The notes below the pieces were generated by a model, which saw only the letters and a list, made by a program, of their open reading frames with translations, did no database searches and had not been told where the DNA came from. Position numbers and translations under genes: made by a program. Shown in pieces: positions 26,043 through 35,113 of a stretch of DNA of 64,000 bases. Source of the stretch: Bacillota bacterium (GTDB lineage Bacteria; Bacillota; Clostridia; Christensenellales; SZUA-584); assembly GCA_023408075.1 (NCBI GenBank), contig JAEYKW010000042.1, positions 1 to 64,000 on the forward strand, read 5' to 3'. Each line of letters begins with the position of its first letter. Within the stretch, counting starts at the first letter, position 1.

Positions 26043-27770
26043 ATGACGCTGGACGGACTCACACTGCATGATATCGTGGAGGAATTGAAGGGCGCCGTAA
26101 CCGGCTGCAAGGTGGACAAGGTTCATCAGCCGCAGCCCGATACGGTGGTGCTCACTTTGCGTGCGCCGGGGAAGAACCCGAAGCTGCTATTAAGCGCGGG
26201 CGCTTTTGATTCGCGGCTGCATTTAACCGAGCAAAAGTATGCAAACCCGCCGTCTCCGCCGATGTTCTGTATGTTTTTGCGCAAGCACCTGACAGGCGCG
26301 AAGATCACGGATATCGCTCAGACGGGGCTTGAGCGCATTGTGAGCATCTCGCTCGAAGCCAAGGACGAGATGGGTCATGTGCGCCCGATGACGCTCGTCG
26401 CCGAGCTGATGGGCAAATATTCAAATGTGATACTGATTGAAAACGGCATTATCATGGACAGCTTGCGCCATGTGACGCGCATGGTCAGCAGCGTGCGATG
26501 CGTGCTGCCGTCTCTGCCGTATGTAGACCCGCAGTCGAGCAAGCTCAATCCGCTCACCGTGTCGCGCCCGACGCTTGTGGAGATGCTACAGAAGAAAGGC
26601 AATGCGAAGATGAAGGCCTATCTGTCTTCATTGCTGCAGGGGATATCCGGCCAGACGGCCGATGAAATACTCCACCGGTATATGCCCGAGGGCTACGAGA
26701 GCCATCCACGCGAAGCGGAAAGAATCGCCGATGTGATACTGAGCTTTTTCTCGGAGCCGTCGCAGCCCACCATGTATTTAAGGGATGGCGTGCCGTTTTT
26801 CTATGCGCCGAAGGCTTTTTCAAGCGCGGCGGCAGACAGCACCGTATCGTTTGACAGCGCGAACGCGCTCGTTGACGCATATTATTACCGGCTCCGCGAG
26901 CTCGAAACGCTGTCGCGCAAGCGCGAGGCGCTGCACCGCATTGCGGCCAAGCAGCTCGACAAGCTGATTCAGACGCGCCAGAAGCAGCAGACCACGCTTG
27001 ATCAGGCGGGCAAAGCCGAGGAATACAAAATGCGCGGCGATTTGATCACCGCGAACATATACCGGATTTCGCGCGGCACCCCCACGCTCGTCGCGCAGGA
27101 TTATATGACCGGGCAGGATGTCGCGATTGAGCTCGATACCCGGCTCTCCCCTGCGGCCAACGCGCAGCAGCAGTATAAGCGGTACAACAAGCTGCGCCAG
27201 AGCATTGATATCACGGCGTCGCGCATGGCGCAGACCGTGGCCGATATTGCGTTTCTCGAGAGCGTTCAGGTGTCGATTGATTCAAGCGAAACGGCGGATG
27301 AGCTTGCTGAAATTGAATATGAGCTGGCCAAGGCGGGCTATATGCCGAGCAAGCACAAAGCCGAACGCGTCGCGCAGGAACCGTCCAAACCGCACAGATT
27401 GACCTCTTCCGACGGTTATGTGATACTCGCGGGCAAGAACAACCGACAAAACGACCTGCTCACAATGAAAGCCGCCGCACCGGACGATATCTGGCTGCAC
27501 ACCAAGGATATTCCGGGCGCGCATGTGCTGATTGTCGGTGCGAAGGGCGCAGCGCCCGCTGCAACGCTTTTCGAGGCTGCGACGATTGCCGCGACGTTGA
27601 GCAAAGCCAAGGGCGGCGCGAAGGTGCAGGTGGATTATGCGCCGCGCAAAAACGTGCGCAAGCCGAACGGCGCGAAGCCGGGCATGGTGGTTTATGAGGG
27701 GTACAACACGCTGCTCGTGAGCCCGGATAAGGCGCTGTTTGAAAAACTGCGCGTGAATCCTGAGAAATAA
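26043..27770 (+). CDS. rqcH: NFACT-family ribosome quality control protein RqcH (FbpA-like)
   Basis: A 575-aa protein that binds stalled 50S-peptidyl-tRNA complexes and recruits tRNA-Ala to add C-terminal alanine degrons. The order is NFACT-N (about 1-200, with LTLRAPGKNPKLLLSAG), helix-hairpin-helix and coiled coil (about 270-430), then NFACT-R/DUF814 at the C-terminus (GYVILAGKNNRQNDLLTMKAAAPDDIWLHTK..PGAHVLI). The length is normal. The ATG at 26043 follows GGAGGA; longer in-frame starts run into proA on the other strand and are rejected. Older annotations call it a fibronectin-binding protein. ClpXP, encoded in this window, is the known degrader of Ala-tailed products. Confidence 0.95.
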   Translation: MTLDGLTLHDIVEELKGAVTGCKVDKVHQPQPDTVVLTLRAPGKNPKLLLSAGAFDSRLHLTEQKYANPPSPPMFCMFLRKHLTGAKITDIAQTGLERIVSISLEAKDEMGHVRPMTLVAELMGKYSNVILIENGIIMDSLRHVTRMVSSVRCVLPSLPYVDPQSSKLNPLTVSRPTLVEMLQKKGNAKMKAYLSSLLQGISGQTADEILHRYMPEGYESHPREAERIADVILSFFSEPSQPTMYLRDGVPFFYAPKAFSSAAADSTVSFDSANALVDAYYYRLRELETLSRKREALHRIAAKQLDKLIQTRQKQQTTLDQAGKAEEYKMRGDLITANIYRISRGTPTLVAQDYMTGQDVAIELDTRLSPAANAQQQYKRYNKLRQSIDITASRMAQTVADIAFLESVQVSIDSSETADELAEIEYELAKAGYMPSKHKAERVAQEPSKPHRLTSSDGYVILAGKNNRQNDLLTMKAAAPDDIWLHTKDIPGAHVLIVGAKGAAPAATLFEAATIAATLSKAKGGAKVQVDYAPRKNVRKPNGAKPGMVVYEGYNTLLVSPDKALFEKLRVNPEK

Positions 27771-27854
27771 CAAAAATAAGCAGTCTAAGCCTTCTCCAGA
27801 GACGGTTCATTAAGAAACGTATTTTCAGCTAAATAAAGCATATCAATATCAAGA

Positions 27855-27964
27855 CAATCCTCCGTCACGCTGCGCGTTCCACCTCCTTTCAAAAGGAGGC
27901 TCATTCTACCGCGACTTTAGGCTCCTTTTTAAAAGGATCTGTCAGTTATGCTGACTGTGGATTG
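27855..27964. repeat. Family B inverted-repeat element (110 bp)
   Basis: Begins CAATCCTCCGTCACGC and ends CTGACTGTGGATTG, with internal GGAG/CTCC-type hairpins (CCTCCTTTCAAAAGGAGG, CTCCTTTTTAAAAGGA). It is the same family as 42539-42647. The remaining 27771-28150 contains no gene that I recognise. Confidence 0.75.
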
Positions 27965-28157
27965 TTTTTTTGTCATGTGCGAGTGCATCGGCAGGTGCCT
28001 GATGAGATGTCGAAACACTGTGTGTCCGAAAAAGCGCGTATCGCGGCATACGCCGCCAAAAGGACTCTGTTCATTTTATAATATCAATGAGCGCCGCATC
28101 CATAAAATTAAATAAGAGATTATATTAATCAGTATCAAGGGGAAGGCATTTTTGTCA

Positions 28158-28186
28158 AATAAAAAAAGACCGGTCAGGTCTTCTTT
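28158..28186 (-). terminator. Terminator after yajC
   Basis: On the minus strand AAGACC pairs with GGTCTT around a 5-nt loop, followed by a run of seven T. Confidence 0.75.
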
Positions 28187-28191
28187 TACGA

Positions 28192-28506
28192 TTATTTCGC
28201 TTTGTCTGACAATTCGTTGTCCGGCAATTCGGAATCTTCGACAGTTGCGATTGCGCCTTTGGTGAAAACCAGACGCACCTTGTCGGGCATCGCTTCGATA
28301 GTCACGAGGTCTTCCTTCACTGCCACGATTTTTCCGTACATACCACCAATGGTCTTAATCATCTTACCGGGCTTTAAGCTGTCCATCAGCTGCTGCATCT
28401 GCTTCTTTCTCTTCCTCTGCGGGATGATCATGAGCAGAATGAAAACAACAAATATGGCGACCAGCGGCAAATACTGCATAAGCCCTTGTGCGGTTGCTTG
28501 ATCCAT
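28192..28506 (-). CDS. yajC: Preprotein translocase subunit YajC
   Basis: A 104-aa accessory subunit of the SecDF complex. One TM helix (about 10-29, MQYLPLVAIFVVFILLMIIP) is followed by the conserved PQRKRKKQMQQLMDSLKPGKMIKTIGGMYGKIV and a small beta domain. It is downstream of tgt, as in many bacteria (tgt-yajC). A terminator follows at 28158-28186. Confidence 0.95.
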   Translation of the reverse strand: MDQATAQGLMQYLPLVAIFVVFILLMIIPQRKRKKQMQQLMDSLKPGKMIKTIGGMYGKIVAVKEDLVTIEAMPDKVRLVFTKGAIATVEDSELPDNELSDKAK

Positions 28507-28741
28507 ATCTATACCTGCCTTTTAAACAAAATCTCTTGAGTATATATACTATATGAGCAAGTCCCAATAATCAACTGTTTTTTTCGGTAATTCGTGATCG
28601 TTCGCAAAAAGTTCACTTTTTGCGAATATTTCCGCCCAATCATTCCGGTTTTAAGCTAAGGTTGTCTTTTTACGCGGTTCGGCTGATTACGAACCAAAAT
28701 AAAGCGATCCGTGAAGGCCTGCTCTATCCCTGCCGAATCTT

Positions 28742-28825
28742 TCAGCCCAATAAGAGCTTAAAGATTGCAAACCAGAAAACCAAAGGCAAGTATTGCATGA
28801 CTGTGTTCATAGCTGTTGTTTCCAT
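28742..28825 (-). CDS. 27-aa YajC-like mini-ORF
   Basis: A short ORF, ATG at 28825 with AGGAGG about 5 nt upstream, TGA at 28742. The peptide has one hydrophobic helix and contains MQYLPLV followed by WFAIFKLLLG. YajC encoded just downstream carries the identical MQYLPLV at the same distance from its start, followed by a similar helix. It is either a truncated duplication of the yajC 5' end or a separate small membrane peptide. It lies in the 383-nt gap between tgt and yajC, which otherwise shows nothing. Confidence 0.5.
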   Translation of the reverse strand: METTAMNTVMQYLPLVFWFAIFKLLLG

Positions 28826-28889
28826 AGACGCCTCCTCTTATTGATAGTCCATTATATACCGGATCATTTCCAGCTTCAACCAAGAGCGT

Positions 28890-29999
28890 TTAATCATGAT
28901 AGTTCGCAAAAAAGTCATCCTTAAACGCCGCGAATCTGTCCTCTTCTATTGCCGTGCGGATGTCTTTCACAAACTGTATCGTCGCGTGGACGTTGTGGAT
29001 GGAGAGCAGCGTCGCGCCGAGTATCTCGCTCGTCTTTATCAGATGGCGCACATAAGCCCGCGTGAAGTTTTGGCAGGTGTAGCACGTGCAGCCTTCCTCA
29101 ATCGGCGCAAAGTCGCGCGCATACGTCGCGTTTCTGATCACGAGCCGCCCGCGCCGCGTCATCGCCGTACCGTTTCTTGCCACGCGCGTCTGCAGCACGC
29201 AATCGAACATGTCCACACCGCGCGCGATGCCGTCTACGATGCAGTCGAAAGACCCGACGCCCATCAGATAGCGCGGTTTGTGCTCGGGCAGCAGCGGTGC
29301 CACCACCTCGAGCATGTCGTTCATGAGCGGCTTGGGCTCGCCGACGGACAGCCCGCCGATAGCGTTGCCGGGAAAATCCATCGACGCGATCACTTTCGCG
29401 CTTTCCTGCCGCAAATCGGCATAAAGCCCGCCCTGCACGATGCCGAACAGCGCCTGATCCTCGCGCGTCTTCGCCTTAACGCAGCGTTCCGCCCAGCGGT
29501 GCGTGCGATCCATCGCGGCGGCAACCACGTTGTATTCAGCCGGATACGCGGTGCATTCGTCAAACGCCATAATGATGTCTGCGCCGAGCGCTTGCTCAAT
29601 CTCCATCGCTTTTTCAGGCGACAGCATGTGCCGCGAGCCGTCGAGGTGCGATTGAAACGCCGCGCCCTCCTCGGTGATTTTCCGAAGCGCGCCGAGCGAA
29701 AACACCTGAAAGCCGCCGCTGTCCGTGAGTATCGGCTTGTCCCAGTTCATAAAACGGTGCAGCCCGCCCGCCTCTTTAACAAGGTCGTGGCCCGGGCGCA
29801 GGTACAAATGATATGTGTTCGAGAGTATGATCTCCGCACCCGCCGCTTTCACCTGATCCGGCGTTAAGGCCTTCACCGTCGCTTGGGTGCCCACCGGCAT
29901 AAACACCGGCGTTTCGATCGTTCCGTGCGGCGTTTCCAGACAGCCGCGCCGCGCCATGGTATGGTTGCATGTCTTCTTTAATGTAAATGTAAAGGGCAT
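28890..29999 (-). CDS. tgt: Queuine tRNA-ribosyltransferase
   Basis: A 369-aa TIM-barrel enzyme that exchanges guanine-34 for preQ1 in tRNAs with GUN anticodons. Active-site segments: SNTYHLYLRPG, TDSGGFQVFSLG with the nucleophile and substrate Asp, IMAFDECT, GGLSVGEP, VDMFDCVLQTR. The C-terminal zinc site is in CTCYTCQNFTRAYVRH plus a later His. The ATG at 29999 has a GGAGG SD; the in-frame start at 30047 is less likely. QueA, which completes the next step, is encoded 2.5 kb upstream on the same strand. Confidence 0.97.
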   Translation of the reverse strand: MPFTFTLKKTCNHTMARRGCLETPHGTIETPVFMPVGTQATVKALTPDQVKAAGAEIILSNTYHLYLRPGHDLVKEAGGLHRFMNWDKPILTDSGGFQVFSLGALRKITEEGAAFQSHLDGSRHMLSPEKAMEIEQALGADIIMAFDECTAYPAEYNVVAAAMDRTHRWAERCVKAKTREDQALFGIVQGGLYADLRQESAKVIASMDFPGNAIGGLSVGEPKPLMNDMLEVVAPLLPEHKPRYLMGVGSFDCIVDGIARGVDMFDCVLQTRVARNGTAMTRRGRLVIRNATYARDFAPIEEGCTCYTCQNFTRAYVRHLIKTSEILGATLLSIHNVHATIQFVKDIRTAIEEDRFAAFKDDFFANYHD

Positions 30000-30093
30000 C
30001 GTTCCTCCTGTTGCGGTCTTAATAAAAAGTTTATTACCAATCGCCATATTAAGCTGCGAATTATTAATACGAGTCTGCTAAGCCACATTTTCA

Positions 30094-30209
30094 AGGCTTC
30101 TCCTTGAGGAGAAACTGTCGCCGGCAGGCGACTGATGAGGTGTTCGTATGGTTTTATTTTACACCTCATCCGGTGCTTCGCACCACCTTCTCCTCAAGGA
30201 GAAGGCTTA
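30094..30209. repeat. Family A repeat, complete 116-bp copy
   Basis: Terminal inverted repeats of 21 bp with one mismatch (AAGGCTTCTCCTTGAGG... at the left end, ...CCTCAAGGAGAAGGCTT at the right), with inner CACCTCAT/ATGAGGTG arms and small GTCGCC/GGCGAC and GTGC/GCAC hairpins. This is the cleanest full copy in the window; there is no gene inside. It lies between tgt and the PBP terminator. Confidence 0.85.
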
Positions 30210-30242
30210 ATTATTAGCCTTTGGAGCCTCGGTATTCTTGAG

Positions 30243-30289
30243 ACAAAAAAGCACTGCGCTCCATTATATCAAGCGGATGCGCAGTGCTT
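30243..30289 (-). terminator. Terminator after the PBP gene
   Basis: AGCACTGCGC pairs with GCGCAGTGCT across a 19-nt loop; on the minus strand TTTTTT follows. Confidence 0.85.
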
Positions 30290-30301
30290 CAACCTCAATT
30301 T

Positions 30302-32326
30302 TTATTCGTACAGCGCGCGCACGAGCGGAATCACGTAATGGCTGCCGTGGCGGCCTTTCACATCCTCTATCATCATCACGGTCAGATACTGCTTTGATTG
30401 GTCCGCGTCGGCGGGATACGCGACGAACCATCCAAGCTCGGTACCCTCGGTATCATCCTTGTTCTTCTTAATTTCGGCGGTGCCTGTTTTGCCCGCCATT
30501 TTAAGTCCGTCGATTTTAAACTCATGGCCGGTGCCGTCCGGGCTCTCTATCACCTGCACCATCCCGTTTTTCACGGTCTCCACCGCCTCGGGCGTGAACA
30601 CGCCCTGCTTCCAGACGGCAGGCGCTTTGCTCTTTTCCAGATACGGCGTCATCATATCGCCGCCGTTTACAAACGCCGAAAAGATTGCGGCCATGTGTAC
30701 GGGATTGAGCTCTACCTTGCCCTGCCCGTACCCACTGTTCGCAACATCGAGCTCGTCATCAAACTTTTGCTCCGTGCCGAACGTGGATGCGCCGAGACCG
30801 AATTCAAACGGCACCTGCTCCCCAAAGCCAAGGTTCTTAAGCCCCGCAGCGAAATTCTCGCTGCCGATTTTGAGCGCCGCTTTGGCAAAGTAAATGTTGT
30901 CCGAGTTCACGAGCGCATTGAGGACGTTTGCTGCGCCGCCGTACGTCGCGAGCGTGGTCACGGTGTAGCCGTTCCAATTGTCCTTCCCCCACGATTTTCC
31001 GCTCGGCCCGAAATCCTCATCGGCTGCAAATGCGCCGCCGCCGAGGCCCAGCGCCGCCGTGATGGGCTTGAACGACGAGCCGGGCACATATGTCGCCTTG
31101 AACCGGTTGTACATCGGCCGGGTTTCCTCGTTGTTGTATTCGGCCCACTTTGCCTCCGATATACCGAGTATAAACGCGTTCGGATCGTAAGACGGCGTGC
31201 TGACGAGCGCGAGAATCTCTCCCGTATTCGGGTTCATCACAACCGCCGTGCCCTTGTCGTTTTTCATCTGGTCGAAAACCTTGGCCTGCAGGTCCGCATC
31301 AATTGTCAATGTCACATCCTCGCCGTTGTGCGCCGCAATCTCGGCGAGCACCTGCTTTTCGTTGCCGTCCTTGTCTTCAATGTAAACCTTGCAGCCGTCG
31401 ATGCCGCGGATGCGCTCTTCCAGCAGGCTCTCCATGCCCACCTTGCCGATCTTGCTCCCAGCCGTATAGCCCTGCCCCTCGTGCTCCTTGAGCTCGTCTG
31501 CACTGATGTTGTGAATGTAACCCGTCAAAGCCGCCGCCTTTTCGCCGAGTGCATACACGCGCTCTTCCGCCGTGTCGAGCCCGACGCCCTGCACGAGCAC
31601 TTTTGCCTCGGTCTCGGGGTCCGTCTTGGATATATACTTATCAAGCGGCACCATGAGGTCGTCCTTCACCCATTTTTGCGCGAGCTTTTCGTTAATCGCC
31701 TCCACCGTGATGCCGAGCGCATCGGCCAGCGTCTGTATATCCGCGTCACGTGTTTCGGGGTTTAGCCTTCCGGGCGTGATATACACACTCCATACCTCGC
31801 CCTTGCCGGCGAGCAACTTGCCGTTGCGGTCGAGTATGCTGCCGCGCTGCCCCGTTGTGGTCTTTACGCGCACCTTTTCGTCGTCATTGAGGTTCGGAAA
31901 TATCAGATTCGAGGTCCAGTTGAGCTTATAGGCACCGTCTTCCTCCGTGAAGGTGGCTGTGTTGTCAAACACGATGTTTCCGGCCTGCGTATCCATCGAT
32001 GTGACGTATACAACCGTCGTTCCGCTGACTTTTATATCAGAAACCGCAATGTTCTTCGCTTCGATGCCTTCATATATATTCTTGTTTCGAGTCAGAAAGT
32101 CGTCGCCCATCATCGTGCTGCTCTGACTGATCAGGCTCGCCATTTTCTCGTAGTCCTGCCCGGCGAGCGCCGTCATGTATGCCTTGAGCACCTCCTCAGG
32201 GCTTACCGGTTCGGGGGACGCCGTCTGCGGGGTGCCCGATTCGCCCGCGGGCGCAGTGCCGCAGGCTGCGGACATCAGCAGCGCACAAACTGTTAAAAGA
32301 CACAATAACACGCGTTTTATTTTCAA
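30302..32326 (-). CDS. Class B penicillin-binding transpeptidase lipoprotein (PBP2a/PBP5-like)
   Basis: A 674-aa peptidoglycan transpeptidase. A lipoprotein signal (LLTVCALLMSAAC, lipid Cys22) is followed by an NTF2-like MecA_N domain (about 40-155), the PBP dimerisation domain with RGSILDRNG, and the transpeptidase domain. Motifs are S417-x-x-K in PGSSFKP, SDN in NSDNIYF, and KTGT near the end. This architecture is that of low-affinity PBPs such as S. aureus PBP2a and enterococcal PBP5, so intrinsic beta-lactam tolerance is possible but not shown. I chose the TTG at 32326 (SD GGAGAGG, 7 nt); longer starts spoil the signal peptide. Confidence 0.93.
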   Translation of the reverse strand: MKIKRVLLCLLTVCALLMSAACGTAPAGESGTPQTASPEPVSPEEVLKAYMTALAGQDYEKMASLISQSSTMMGDDFLTRNKNIYEGIEAKNIAVSDIKVSGTTVVYVTSMDTQAGNIVFDNTATFTEEDGAYKLNWTSNLIFPNLNDDEKVRVKTTTGQRGSILDRNGKLLAGKGEVWSVYITPGRLNPETRDADIQTLADALGITVEAINEKLAQKWVKDDLMVPLDKYISKTDPETEAKVLVQGVGLDTAEERVYALGEKAAALTGYIHNISADELKEHEGQGYTAGSKIGKVGMESLLEERIRGIDGCKVYIEDKDGNEKQVLAEIAAHNGEDVTLTIDADLQAKVFDQMKNDKGTAVVMNPNTGEILALVSTPSYDPNAFILGISEAKWAEYNNEETRPMYNRFKATYVPGSSFKPITAALGLGGGAFAADEDFGPSGKSWGKDNWNGYTVTTLATYGGAANVLNALVNSDNIYFAKAALKIGSENFAAGLKNLGFGEQVPFEFGLGASTFGTEQKFDDELDVANSGYGQGKVELNPVHMAAIFSAFVNGGDMMTPYLEKSKAPAVWKQGVFTPEAVETVKNGMVQVIESPDGTGHEFKIDGLKMAGKTGTAEIKKNKDDTEGTELGWFVAYPADADQSKQYLTVMMIEDVKGRHGSHYVIPLVRALYE

Positions 32327-32507
32327 CTCTTTGCCTCTCCATTTCTCATTTGTCGCAAATTGACTTCTATTATATTTTAGTGCAAATAGCATATGGTTTC
32401 AAACAGAGGATGTAACAGCATATGAGAATATACAGGACATAACAAAAAGCCATCGGCGCTTATCGTTAATTGATACGCCAGATGGCCGAATATCGGGTGT
32501 AAGCCTT

Positions 32508-33530
32508 TTACAGCAGCAGCATTGCATCGCCGAAGCTGAAAAACCGGTAACGCAGGCGCACCGCCTCGTTATACAGCGCAAGCGTTTGCTCGCGCCCCGC
32601 AAACGCGGACACGAGCATAATCAGCGTGGATTCCGGCAAATGGAAGTTGGTGAGCAGCGCGTCCACGGCTTTGAAGCGGTATCCGGGCTTTATGAATATG
32701 TTCGTCGAGCCGCTGCCCGCGCGGACGGTGCCTGCTTCGTCCGATGTGGATTCGAGTGTGCGCACGCTGGTGGTGCCCACCGCGACGACGCGCCCGCTTT
32801 GCTTGCGCGCGCCGTTGATCAGCGCCGCCGCTTCTTCGCTGACACAGTAATATTCCGAATGCATGATGTGGTTTTCCACGTCGTCGGCCTTGACGGGCCG
32901 GAATGTGCCGAGGCCCACATGCAGTGTGAGCTTCGCGATGGATACGCCCATCCTCTCGATCTTTTCCAGCAGCTGCGGCGTAAAATGCAGGCCTGCCGTG
33001 GGCGCGGCGGCGCTGCCCTGCTCGCGCGCGTAAACCGTCTGATAGCGTGTTTTGTCCTCGAGCTTTTCGTGGATATACGGCGGCAGCGGCATCTCGCCGA
33101 GCGCATCGAGTATCTCCTCGAATACGCCGTCGAAGGCGAAATCCACCTCTGTCACGCCGTCCTCTTTTTTCGCACCGATCACCGCGCGCAGGCTGTTCGC
33201 AAACACCACGGTGTCGCCGGTTTTGAGCTTTTTGCCGGGCTTCATGATGATCTCCCAGCGCGTGAGTGACAGCCGATGCAGCAATAAAAACTCCACCGTG
33301 CGCTGCGTGCCCTGCTTGATGCCGAACAGCCGTGCGGGCAGCACCTTTGTGTCATTGATGACGAGGACATCGCCCTTGTTTAAGTAGTCCGTGATATCGG
33401 TAAAAACCTTGTGTGCCGTACCACCCGTCTGCCGGTTGTAAACGAGCAGGCGCGATGCATCGCGCTGCTCAAGCGGCACCTGGGCAATCAGGCTTTCGTC
33501 AAGGTCGTAATAAAAGTCGCTGGTTTTCAA
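32508..33530 (-). CDS. queA: S-adenosylmethionine:tRNA ribosyltransferase-isomerase
   Basis: A 340-aa enzyme that transfers and isomerises the ribosyl part of SAM onto preQ1-34 of tRNA to give epoxyqueuosine. Family segments: FYYDLDESLIAQVPLEQRDASRLL at the N-terminus, VLVINDTKVLPARLFG, TAGLHFTPQLL, HVGLGTFRPV, GTTSVRTLES and TNFHLPESTLIMLVSAF. The ATG directly follows the ruvB stop (33531), so translation is tightly coupled. Together with Tgt it gives the queuosine pathway two of its steps here. Confidence 0.97.
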   Translation of the reverse strand: MKTSDFYYDLDESLIAQVPLEQRDASRLLVYNRQTGGTAHKVFTDITDYLNKGDVLVINDTKVLPARLFGIKQGTQRTVEFLLLHRLSLTRWEIIMKPGKKLKTGDTVVFANSLRAVIGAKKEDGVTEVDFAFDGVFEEILDALGEMPLPPYIHEKLEDKTRYQTVYAREQGSAAAPTAGLHFTPQLLEKIERMGVSIAKLTLHVGLGTFRPVKADDVENHIMHSEYYCVSEEAAALINGARKQSGRVVAVGTTSVRTLESTSDEAGTVRAGSGSTNIFIKPGYRFKAVDALLTNFHLPESTLIMLVSAFAGREQTLALYNEAVRLRYRFFSFGDAMLLL

Positions 33531-34568
33531 CTAATCCTCCGTGATGTCGAGTTTTAACTGTTTGGTATCGCCGCCGTACGGGCAGCCCATATGCGCGTAA
33601 GCGAGCGGTGTTGCCACGCGGCCGCGCGGCGTTTTGTTGATGAACCCAAGCTGTATCAAAAACGGCTCGTACACATCCTCAATGGTCACACTTTCCTCGT
33701 TCGTCGCGGCACAGAGCGTATCGAGCCCCACGGGGCCGCCGCCGAACTTGTGTATGATCGCTTCGAGTATCGCTTTGTCCACGCCGTCGAGGCCGATTTC
33801 GTCCACCTCAAGCATCTCAAGGCCGTAGCGCGCAATCGGCAGCGTGATGCAGCCTTCGCCCTTCACATCGGCAAAATCGCGCACGCGCTTTAACAGCCTG
33901 TTCGCCACGCGCGGCGTCCCTCTGGAGCGCGACGCAACCTCGAGCGCGGCGTCCTCGTGAATCGCGATATCGAGTATGCCCGCACTGCGCTTGACGATTT
34001 CGCTGAGTTCCCCGTTTGTATACATCTGGAGCCGGTTGATCACGCCGAAGCGGTCTCTTAAGGGCGAGGTGAGCATGCCCGCCCGCGTCGTCGCGCCGAC
34101 CAGCGTAAAGTGCGGCAGCCCGAGCCGCAGCGTTCTTGCGGAAGGCCCTTTGCCGATAATGATATCGAGCGCGTAATCCTCCATGGCGGGATACAGCACC
34201 TCTTCCACGCTGCTGTTGAGGCGGTGAATCTCGTCGATGAAGAGCACGTCACCTTTGTTTAAGTTCGTAAGAATCGACGCGAGGTCACCCGGCCGCTCAA
34301 TCGCGGGGCCGGATGTCACGCGGATGTTCACGCCCATCTCAGACGCAATGATAAACGCGAGCGTCGTTTTGCCGAGGCCCGGCGGGCCATAAAGCAGCAC
34401 ATGGTCGAGCGATTCGCCGCGGTTTTTCGCGGCAGCCATGAACACCTTTAAATTATCCTTGGCCTTTTGCTGGCCGATGTATTCGTTAAGCGTTTTGGGG
34501 CGCAGAGACAAGTCCGTCACCGCGTCCGTCTCGCTCATCTGCGAGGATACGATTCTGTTTTCGTCCAA
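33531..34568 (-). CDS. ruvB: Holliday junction branch migration helicase RuvB
   Basis: A 345-aa AAA+ motor that drives branch migration with RuvA. Walker A is GPPGLGKTT, Walker B is DVLFIDEIHRLN, sensor 1 is in LVGATTRAG, and the arginine finger segment is in PLRDRFG. The C-terminal winged helix (GLINKTPRGRVAT-type: FINKTPRGRVAT) binds DNA. The start is TTG at 34568 with GGAGGAG 7 nt upstream. It is separated from ruvA by a 545-nt repeat-filled gap, which is unusual, and is adjacent to queA with no gap. Confidence 0.97.
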   Translation of the reverse strand: MDENRIVSSQMSETDAVTDLSLRPKTLNEYIGQQKAKDNLKVFMAAAKNRGESLDHVLLYGPPGLGKTTLAFIIASEMGVNIRVTSGPAIERPGDLASILTNLNKGDVLFIDEIHRLNSSVEEVLYPAMEDYALDIIIGKGPSARTLRLGLPHFTLVGATTRAGMLTSPLRDRFGVINRLQMYTNGELSEIVKRSAGILDIAIHEDAALEVASRSRGTPRVANRLLKRVRDFADVKGEGCITLPIARYGLEMLEVDEIGLDGVDKAILEAIIHKFGGGPVGLDTLCAATNEESVTIEDVYEPFLIQLGFINKTPRGRVATPLAYAHMGCPYGGDTKQLKLDITED

Positions 34569-34685
34569 GCCTTAGCTCCTCCTTTTATAATAAGCTGATT
34601 AAGGATATCCTGATGTGGCTTTAATGCGCACCTAATCAGCCGCAAAGTTTATGGCTATCTAGCCATTCTCTCCAGTCACCTAAAT

Positions 34686-34778
34686 GTCATTTTGAGTGAG
34701 CGTTAGCGATCGAAAAATCCCATGTTTAAAGCGATAAGCCATGGGATTCTTCAGTCGCTTACGCTCCTTCAGAATGAC
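34686..34778. repeat. Family C repeat, 93-bp copy
   Basis: Long palindrome: GTCATTTTGAGTGAGCG...ATCCCATG...CATGGGATTC...CGCTCC..CAGAATGAC. It sits between ruvA and ruvB. Confidence 0.8.
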
Positions 34779-34799
34779 ATAAGCGGCTTGTTGACACTT

Positions 34800-34896
34800 A
34801 AGGCTTCGCCTTAAGGGGGAGGTGTTCAGACAGCTGCTTTATACGAGACACCTCATCCGGTGCTGCGCACCACCTTCTCCTCGAGGAAAAGGCTTA
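34800..34896. repeat. Family A repeat copy
   Basis: Starts AAGGCTTCGCCTTAAGG and ends CCTCGAGGAAAAGGCTT, with inner GGTGTTC and CACCTCATCCGGTGCTGCGCACCACC. It lies between ruvA and ruvB. Confidence 0.8.
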
Positions 34897-34933
34897 TTTT
34901 CGGCGCATCATTAGAAAATATAATCCTCAATCA

Positions 34934-35067
34934 AAGGCTTCCCCTGGAGGGAAGCTGTCGCCGGCAGGCGACTGATGAGGTGTTCATTGTACACCTCAGG
35001 ATGCTGACAACTATAAAACGCTTTAAGCCATGGGATTCTTCAGTCGCTTTGCTCCTTCAGAATGACA
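34934..35067. repeat. Family A half-copy followed by family C half-copy
   Basis: 34934-34998 is a family A half (AAGGCTTCCCCTGGAGGGAAG, GTCGCC/GGCGAC hairpin, GATGAGGTG). 35013-35067 is the right half of family C (CATGGGATTCTTCAGTCGC...CAGAATGAC). Together with the two preceding copies they fill the gap 34569-35113; nothing else is recognised there. Confidence 0.75.
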
Positions 35068-35113
35068 TAAGCAACTGTAAATCGGTCTTTTCCTCAATGA
35101 GAAGCCTTGTTGA

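Noticed and set aside
30398..31765. A 455-aa ORF antisense to the PBP gene
   Set aside because: Antisense shadow; the PBP motifs on the minus strand are unambiguous.
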